Shown in pieces: positions 1 through 5,136 of a DNA stretch of 5,136 nt. The position numbers were made by a program, and so were the translations under genes. The number at the start of each line of letters is the position of its first letter. Position 1 is the stretch's first letter. The notes beneath the pieces are model-generated. The model saw only the letters and a list, made by a program, of their open reading frames with translations. It searched no databases and was not told the DNA's origin. Origin of the DNA: an uncultured Eubacteriales bacterium (GTDB taxonomy: Bacteria > Bacillota > Clostridia > Christensenellales > UBA1242); assembly GCA_900557655.1 (NCBI GenBank), contig USTX01000055.1, positions 1 through 5,136 of the forward strand. The letters run 5' to 3'.

Positions 1-3000
1 GCGGGTGGCGCGGCTTTGGGCACGTTTGGCGATGGCGACGTGTTTGAAGTTAAGTTTGACGAGGCGTTTAGCCTTAGCAGCGCAACCAAAACAGGTTATG
101 CGTTTAAGTGGTGGACGGTTTCGGGTGCTAACACATCAACGGCGCTTTGGGGCGCGTCTAGTGACGCTATAAACAGCAAAATTGCGGACGAAACAACAAG
201 ATGTTTTAACGATAGTGGTAACGTTTGGTTTAAGGGCTTGGCCTCAACTGGCGGCGCAGAGGTAACGATTAAAGCGTATTTTGTTGCTAAAGAGTACACG
301 GTTTCAATCGATATGAACCGAGATACTTTTGGGCTTGATGCTGGCTCTGGTGCACTTAACAAAACTGAAATTAAGGGCATTTATGATTCGGCTTTAACTG
401 AACTTAGCAGTATTTCGGTAGCGCAAGCGCCAACCCAAAAGGGTTACACCATCACATTTGCTGGGCTTGCTAACAAGTCATCGGGCGGAACGGCGGTAAC
501 TGAAAGCACAATTTTAAATGAAAGCAATATTGTTTCGATTAATCATGCTGAAAATAAGGCCACAATCTATGCGCAGTGGACGGCGATGGCGAACCAATAC
601 ACGCTTACGCTTAACGCGGGCAGCGCAGTGGTTGAAGGAACAACCATTAACGCGTACTTTGGCACTGAGGGGACAACGTCAACTGCGTGTCAGTTTACGT
701 TTGATGATGCGCTTATTTCTATAAGTGTACCTACGCTTGTGGTGTCAGGATATGGCGTAACGTATGTCTGGTGGGTAGACTTTAATGGCAACGGAAGTAA
801 AGACGAAGGCGAAAGTCTTTCTCATGAACAGTTAGAGGCGTTTGTTTGGACGTATGACCACGACGTTACGGCCGTGGCGCAATGGACGATTAGCGCTAAT
901 ATGGTTAATGTTAAAATCATCCATATGGTTGAAAATGCTGAGAACAGTAACACGACCAGCAATGTGGATAATGGCTATAAAAACTATGCGGGCACAAAAC
1001 TTACGATTGAAAGCATTAAGGGCTTGATGAGTGAGTCTTTGGTGCGCGCGGGGCTTGAAGCAGGCGCGTTTGACACAGAGAAAAAGTTATCAGGCGGCAC
1101 GGGCAAATATTATCTAAACGCTATTAGAACCCAAAGAGATGGGGCAGCGCTCGGCACGAGTGATAATGTGCTTGTAAAGGGCGATGGCACAACTGAAATT
1201 TATATGGTTTATAAGCGTTATACGCACGCGCTTACAGTTAAGTTTGTTGCGGGTGTAAGCAAACTTAAAGTTGCAGGAAAAACGTCAACCAGTGCTGATT
1301 TAGTTATAACAGACATTAAATTTGGTGCAAGCGTAAGTGTTGAGTTGACAGTAAGTAACGGATATAACTTTGAAGGGTGGACGCTTACGGGCGATGGTAA
1401 CGTTTCAAGTCCAACAGACGCTAACACAACCTTTACTTGTGGCACAGCAGACGCGGTGTTAACACCAAGATTCACTGTAAAAACATATACGCTTAAACTT
1501 AACAGCAGGGGCGTGACGAGTGCGCCGGGCTTTACGCTTAACGGCAGCTATTATGAGCGCACGGTTGAATACGGCACGGCGTTAAGAGCAACAAACAATT
1601 TGGGCGTGCTTGATAAGGTAACGTTAGGTCTTGCAGGGCACAAACTTGCCGATTCAAACAACCCATTCGTATTTGGTGACGGAGGCACGGGCAACGCGGT
1701 TTCAGTTGGCGCTGGTATGCCAGCTGGTAACACAATCGTGTCTGTTAAGTGGGAAACGCTTTCATATAAAGCAACGATTAAAGTTGTTGATGAAGGCGGC
1801 AATTTAAGCCTTACTGGGTTTAAAACAATTGTTGTTAAAGCGGCGGGCGGCACCGATACTGGCACGCAGATAAGCAATAGCAATCAGGGGATTAATATCA
1901 AATATGGCGTGGCGCACGTAATTGAGCTTACGCTTAATAACGGATATTATGTTGTGTCAGCAGTTGGCGACGCAAACGCAGCGGTAACCACCGCAGACCT
2001 TAACAAAAAAGACACGGCGGGCAAGGTTAATTTCACCATATCTGGCGACGCAACGATAACAATCAAGTTTGCGGTAATTAAATACGATGCCGAGATTTTT
2101 GCCCTTGGCAATATCCCAGACGGGCTTAGCGTTATTGGCAAGATTGTTAAAACCAACACCAACGTAGAGTTTAAAAAAGGCATCAAAGACAGCGTTGCTA
2201 TTAAAAACATCCCATACACTGGCGAACTTATTTCAAGCCGCATTACGCTTTCAAGCCAATACTATCACCAAACCAAGTGGTCGTGGACGGCGGCGGGTGT
2301 TCAAACCGAAACTAATGTTGACGGCGCGTACTTTGTTAAGCCAGACAGTGTTTATGACGCCAGCGGCGTGATTGTAACAAGCGGCTTATCGGTAAACATC
2401 GTGGCCGTTTGGGAAGTGAACACGTACAGGCTTGTGTTTAAAACGCCGGGGTCGATCACCGTGGGTGGCCAAACAATTCAACTTACCAGCGATCATTACA
2501 CAATGAGTGCTGACGGTAAGCTTGCAAGTTATATTGCGGGCACTGGATTCGTTGCTGATGTATCGTTTGGAGCACTGGGCAAGGTAAGCGATTATGTAAC
2601 ACTTACGTTTGCTAATGGCAACTATATCTTTAACTTTACGGGCTGGGGGGTTAGCGTTGATGGCACTAACAAAGGCACAATTGCGACTGACGAGGCGCTT
2701 AACTTTACATCAGATAGCGCATGGTTTAACGGCCTTAACACAACGAACAGAAGCGAAATTGTCTTTACGCCAAACGTAGAGATAACCAAGATTAGAATCA
2801 GCCTTAAACTTAACTTCCAAAACCTGACTACTGACGCGTATGATTTGTATCTAACCGAGCGCAGCGCGTTCACTATTGGTGGCGAAACGGCCACGGTTGG
2901 CGAGGGCGGCGTATTAACATTTAACATCGCGCTTGCAACCAACCTTGTTGATATATTAAACAGCATTTTGGCGCAAACCAACACGGCCAGCGGGTCGGGC

Positions 3001-5136
3001 GGGGCATATACGCTTACGGGCGCTGCAACTGAAACGATATTCATTAAATACTTTACACATAACGCGTCAAGCCAAACCCTTGACATTTCCGCCGCCGGCA
3101 CCACCTTCACCGCCAACCTAACAAGGAAGACGTATGAGATAATGGTTATGCTTCAAAATGACCAATACACGCAGTCTGTCGCAACAATAAGCGGCGCGAT
3201 ATTGCATGGCGGTCAAAGTGATAGCGGTTTTGCGATTGTTGATAATGGCCAAGCAAGATACTTTACGTTTACAGTTAGATACAATCAGTTTGTTGATATG
3301 TCAGGTGCGATTAATACAACCAATCTTAAACGTACGGGCTTTACGTATAAATCTTTAAGTTATTCACCAACAAGCGCGCAAATTGTGGCTATTGGCAACA
3401 AAACGACCTTCTTTATGGGTGATAAAGCCCACACAAGCAGTACGGCTGCAACGGGTAGCGATGCGTCACAAGCAGGTATTGCAGGCACTTACAGTGGAAC
3501 ACTAAATGTAACAATTTCGTGGACGATGGATGCAGCAATAATAACGTTTGATGAAATAACGGGCAACTTTGAAGATACAGGCACAGACCCAACCATAAAC
3601 GAGGCCTTGGGGTGGACGACTAACAATGACGGCTATGGCCATACTGACAGATATGACGCAACGCGCGACTTGTATTATGGTAACATTACTGATGGCAGTG
3701 GGATTGAAAGAAAAGGCTTTTATCGCATTATCCCAGCAGGCACAGCTGCGGGCGGGCTTAGTGGCTTTATGCCAACTCCAAACAGAAGCAACCGCGAGTT
3801 TAAAGGCTGGTATGAAGGCAATGATAAAAAAGCCTTTACAATAGAAAAAACTGGCACATATTTTGAAAACTTTGATAATGTAATGATTAAAAACAATGTA
3901 GCCGGGGCAACATGGGAAGAAAAAAATACAAACTTTGGCTTTGATATAACAGATAATGAGGGTGAAAATACTTATTATATTTGGTTCCGTTGTTTACATT
4001 CTCATGAGATTAATTTTACTTGTAACTTTACGGGTGATGATTCGCTTAAAGATTATACAGATGTTCGGATTACGATTTGGAAGAGTGATGCTAATAAAAA
4101 TCAAATATCAGTAGTTGATGATAGTTATGGTTTTGGCTTTACCTCTAGCACAACAGCTAGTGGCTCTTATAACTGCTCGCAGGGATATTATTTATTACAA
4201 ATAATGATGGATGTTTTCGACCCAGCGGATGGTACAACTTTCACAGGTTCTCCAAAAGTAAATATGCAAGTCGAATTTACAACAACATATAAACCAATAG
4301 ATAAAATAATCGACTTTAAACCAACAAGTCTTTCAAGAAAGTTTGAGGCGGAACAAACTGTTTCATCAAGTCTAATCGTGTATCCTTACTTTATGAGTTT
4401 ACAAAATCTTGTAACTCTTGATCCGGCTTGGAGTGACGCAACAATGCCCGAAACAAACGGTTGGGTTATAAAAGAAGGTAAATATATTAAAGAAAAAGAT
4501 ACTTGGGGAGAATATGTGTCTTTGCCAAGCCCAACTCGTGACGGATATAAGTTTATGGGTTGGTATGCAACAGACGGAATCACAAAACTTGAGACATCAA
4601 CCCCTCAAGAAAGCCTTCAATCAATATATTACGCGCGCTGGGAAGAGGCGATAACGCTTAAATTCTTTACCCTAAAGAAAAACGCAAGTCCAAGCAGCAC
4701 CAATATTAGTGATTATGAACAAACAACTTTAACAATACAAGGTTTAAGTCAACTAACAAGTTACACGGCGGCTGTTAATTCTGTTGTTAAATTTAGTTCC
4801 CTTACGCAAGTGTCATTAGATTCAAGCAGTTATTATACAATTACGGTTAACGATTTTGAACTTAAAGGTTATAAATTAAAACAATGGACAATCGTAAATC
4901 CTTCATCGACGTCACAAAGATATATTATTAATTTCACAGAAGATGGTGCAACAATCACTATAAGTCAATCAATAATTGACAAATTTGCGGCTGAAGGATG
5001 TATTAATTTCTATGCAATACCATCGCACGTAAATTATATTTGGTTTGATTATACTGATATTGCGTCTTATCTAACGTCAAGTCCAACATTTAATAATCCT
5101 GATTATACATATAAAGACAAAGACGGCAGGGCTTAT
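1..5136 (+). CDS. Giant InlB B-repeat (Flg_new-type) surface/secreted protein, internal fragment
   Basis: Frame +1 is open over all 1712 codons with no TAA, TAG or TGA and enters and leaves the window, so both termini are missing and no start can be chosen. The product is beta-rich, dominated by Thr, Asn, Gly, Ser, Ala and Val, with seven Cys (68, 230, 480, 1331, 1341, 1392, 1667) and no enzyme motif I recognise. Residues 1-1178 are eleven diverged repeats; 1179-1308 and 1432-1549 are InlB/Flg_new-like repeats; 1309-1431 is a different beta domain; 1550-1712 returns to divergent repeats. Families with this layout are normally exported and displayed on the cell surface, where repeats act as a stalk or binding array; adhesion is inferred from family, not shown here. 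No signal peptide, transmembrane helix or LPXTG-like sorting signal is visible, as expected for an internal piece. Coding is certain; exact function and ligand are unknown. Base composition drops sharply in GC after about base 3850. Confidence 0.93.
598..900 (+). other. Repeat unit with InlB-like core and EF-hand-like acidic loop
   Basis: Residues 200-300. The unit opens with YTLTLNAG (200-207), has the central aromatic strand ending in WWVD (257-260) and closes with VTAVAQW (289-295), matching the InlB B-repeat plan. Directly after the central strand comes the loop 260-271, DFNGNGSKDEGE, followed by a polar, helix-like segment SLSHEQLEAF (272-281). The loop carries oxygen side chains at EF-hand positions 1, 3, 5, 7, 9 and 12, with Gly at 6. 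Classic InlB repeats often have a W-x-D-x-N-G turn here too, so metal binding is only a possibility. Confidence 0.6.
1225..1485 (+). other. Best-preserved divergent InlB B-repeat (Flg_new_2-like) domain in the array
   Basis: Residues 409-495, the shortest complete unit at 87 residues. It reads in family order: opening strand ALTVKFV (410-416), a Gly-containing turn and LKVAG (422-426), the paired strand FGASVSVELTV (441-451), the signature NGYNFEGW (453-460), a GDGNVSS turn (464-470), then a closing strand AVLTPRF (485-491). This unit gives the clearest link between the diverged array and the known family; the longer neighbours look like the same plan with loop insertions. It contains one Cys (480). 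Confidence 0.75.
2425..2787 (+). other. Divergent repeat unit with long insert after the GW strand
   Basis: Residues 809-929, about 121 residues. It opens YRLVFKTPGSITVGG (809-823), has a paired strand DYVTLTFANGNY (864-875), then FNFTGWGVSVDG (877-888), which matches the Gly-Trp signature of the divergent InlB B-repeat, and ends in the strand SEIVFTP (918-924). Roughly 30 extra residues (889-917), rich in Asn and Thr, lie between the Gly-Trp strand and the closing strand, and the closing Trp is replaced by Phe. Confidence 0.6.
3535..3924 (+). other. InlB B-repeat / Flg_new-like domain, enlarged
   Basis: Residues 1179-1308. The opening strand AIITFDEITGNF (1179-1190) resembles the V-T-F-D start of classic Flg_new repeats. 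The signature MPTPNRSNREFKGWYEGN (1257-1274) matches the family's P-T-P-x-R-x-G-Y-x-F-x-G-W-Y consensus, with Asn-Arg in place of Gly-Tyr. The closing strand ends in ATW (1303-1305). Some 65 extra residues (1191-1255) separate the opening strand from the signature and include a Tyr/Asp/Gly-rich stretch (1211-1235). It marks the change from the long degenerate array to more canonical repeats. Confidence 0.75.
3925..4293 (+). other. Non-repeat beta domain, possibly PPC-like beta-sandwich
   Basis: Residues 1309-1431, lying between two InlB-like repeats and lacking their GY-x-F-x-GWY signature. Predicted strands by alternating pattern: TYYIWFRC (1324-1331), HEINFTCNFTG (1335-1345), DVRITIWKS (1354-1362), YGFGFTSS (1376-1383), a Gly-Ser-Tyr turn followed by GYYLLQIMMDVF (1395-1406), and VNMQVEFTT (1420-1428). 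The order 'aromatic strand, short strand with acidic turn, D-x-x-I-x-I-W, G-x-Y-x-L-x-I' recalls the bacterial pre-peptidase C-terminal domain, a Ca-binding jelly-roll-like accessory domain of secreted proteins. This is a pattern impression and not a firm assignment. Three of the protein's seven Cys (1331, 1341, 1392) are here. Confidence 0.4.
4294..4647 (+). other. Canonical InlB B-repeat (Listeria-Bacteroides repeat, Flg_new)
   Basis: Residues 1432-1549, with the most recognisable family motif in the window. Residues 1507-1522 read SLPSPTRDGYKFMGWY, an almost exact fit to the P-x-P-x-R-x-G-Y-x-F-x-G-W-Y consensus. It is followed by a TDGITKL turn (1524-1530) and the closing strand SIYYARW (1541-1547), the counterpart of the family's V-T-L-Y-A-K-W. 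The N-terminal part (1432-1500) is less typical and may be a linker or a distorted first half. In known proteins such repeats are exported and pack as small beta-grasp-like domains in series. Confidence 0.88.
4648..5031 (+). other. Divergent InlB B-repeat-like unit in the AT-rich 3' part
   Basis: Residues 1550-1677. It opens with AITLKFFTLK (1550-1559), has the Gly-aromatic strand FELKGYKLKQW (1619-1629), equivalent to GYNFEGW of the upstream array, and closes with the strand INFYAIP (1668-1674), comparable to IKAYFV at 90-95. At about 128 residues it is as long as the largest upstream units. The plan matches the 5' array while its codon use (AAT, TTA, ATA rich) matches the 3' segment. It has a single Cys at 1667. 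Confidence 0.6.
5032..5136 (+). other. Start of a further domain, cut by the window edge
   Basis: Residues 1678-1712. NYIWFDYTD (1678-1686) sits where an opening strand is expected after the preceding closing strand. The remainder is polar, Asn/Tyr/Asp/Lys rich, and runs off the window still open. It may be another repeat or a new domain; too little is present to assign it. Confidence 0.35.

Larger units (their letters stand above)
1..3534 (+). repeat. Array of eleven divergent InlB B-repeat-like units (protein-level tandem repeats)
   Basis: Unit boundaries, set at the opening strand, fall at residues 1-98 (5' partial), 99-199, 200-300, 301-408, 409-495, 496-588, 589-694, 695-808, 809-929, 930-1044 and 1045-1178. 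Opening strands include YTVSIDM (99), YTLTLNAG (200), ALTVKFV (410), YTLKLNS (496), YKATIKV (589), YRLVFKT (809) and YEIMVML (1045). Closing strands include IYAQW (189-193), VAQW (292-295), VSVKW (581-584), IVAVW (800-804) and VTISW (1170-1174). Between them lies a Gly-aromatic strand such as GYAFKWW (32-38), GYNFEGW (454-460) or GYVTYVWW-like sequence at 250-258. This is the order expected of the divergent InlB B-repeat. The units are longer than the roughly 70 residues of the classic repeat, and I see no long identical DNA stretch between units, so the array looks old and diverged rather than freshly duplicated. Confidence 0.8.

Noticed and set aside
518..1027. Plus-strand open frames at 518-724 and 842-1027, and another at 3626-3844
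   Set aside because: They are out-of-frame shadows of the +1 frame, with low-complexity Arg/Leu/Met-rich translations and no separate domain evidence.
601..3022. Short repeated DNA words such as ACGCTTACGGGCG (1381-1393 and 3010-3022) and ACGCTTACGCTTAAC (601-615) as possible DNA repeats
   Set aside because: They are in-frame, encode the recurrent Thr-Leu-Thr strand motif with the favoured ACG and CTT codons, and the identity does not extend beyond the motif.
2622..3116. A 164-codon open frame on the minus strand, and other minus-strand open frames at 96-380, 1218-1475, 1551-1883, 1947-2243 and 4386-4583
   Set aside because: Each lies wholly inside the continuous +1 frame, which carries recognisable protein motifs. 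Their translations are Val/Leu/Ser/Pro-rich strings without domain patterns, as expected when antisense stops are avoided by the sense codon bias.
1..5136. A diversity-generating retroelement variable region within the repeat protein
   Set aside because: No near-identical template/variable pair and no reverse transcriptase is present, and AAC richness is spread over a long stretch rather than confined to variable positions.
1..5136. Alternative genetic code (TGA as Trp)
   Set aside because: All Trp codons are TGG and there is no in-frame TGA, TAA or TAG, so nothing in the window requires recoding.

Overview
The whole window lies inside one protein-coding gene. Frame +1 (codons starting at base 1) runs without a stop for all 1712 codons, and neither its start nor its end is in view. 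I translated it by hand and residue numbers below count from base 1. The product is a very large, beta-rich, Asn/Thr/Gly/Ser-rich, cysteine-poor (7 Cys) repeat protein. It has the architecture of bacterial surface or secreted proteins carrying InlB B-repeats (Listeria-Bacteroides repeat, Flg_new) and the divergent InlB B-repeat (Flg_new_2). The other open frames, on both strands, are shadows of this gene. I see no RNA gene, mobile element, CRISPR array, promoter or terminator.

Layout: (1) bases 1-3534 (residues 1-1178) hold eleven highly diverged tandem units of about 87-134 residues. Each opens with a strand like YTLTL, usually has a central 'GY-x-F-x-x-W'-like strand, and most close with a strand ending in Trp or an aromatic residue such as IYAQW. 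(2) Bases 3535-3924 hold a more canonical InlB-type repeat with FKGWYEG. (3) Bases 3925-4293 hold a different beta-sandwich-like domain with three of the protein's seven cysteines, resembling a bacterial pre-peptidase C-terminal (PPC) domain in strand pattern only. (4) Bases 4294-4647 hold the clearest InlB B-repeat (GYKFMGWY, closing YYARW). (5) Bases 4648-5136 hold one more divergent unit and the start of another. Signal peptide, cell-wall or membrane anchor and any adhesive or enzymatic head must lie outside the window.

Organism: low confidence. Strings of InlB/Flg_new repeats in giant proteins are typical of Firmicutes (Clostridia, often uncultured gut lineages) and also occur in Bacteroidota and others. 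Leu is mostly CTT, Thr often ACG, and all Trp codons are TGG with no in-frame TGA, so the standard bacterial code suffices. The 5' three quarters is moderately GC (about 45-55% in rows I counted), while the last quarter is distinctly AT-rich. That change coincides with the change in domain architecture and suggests a mosaic gene.

I found no evidence for a multi-gene system. The points of interest are the repeat family itself, the composition switch, an EF-hand-like acidic loop in one unit, and a short patch of unusual codons.
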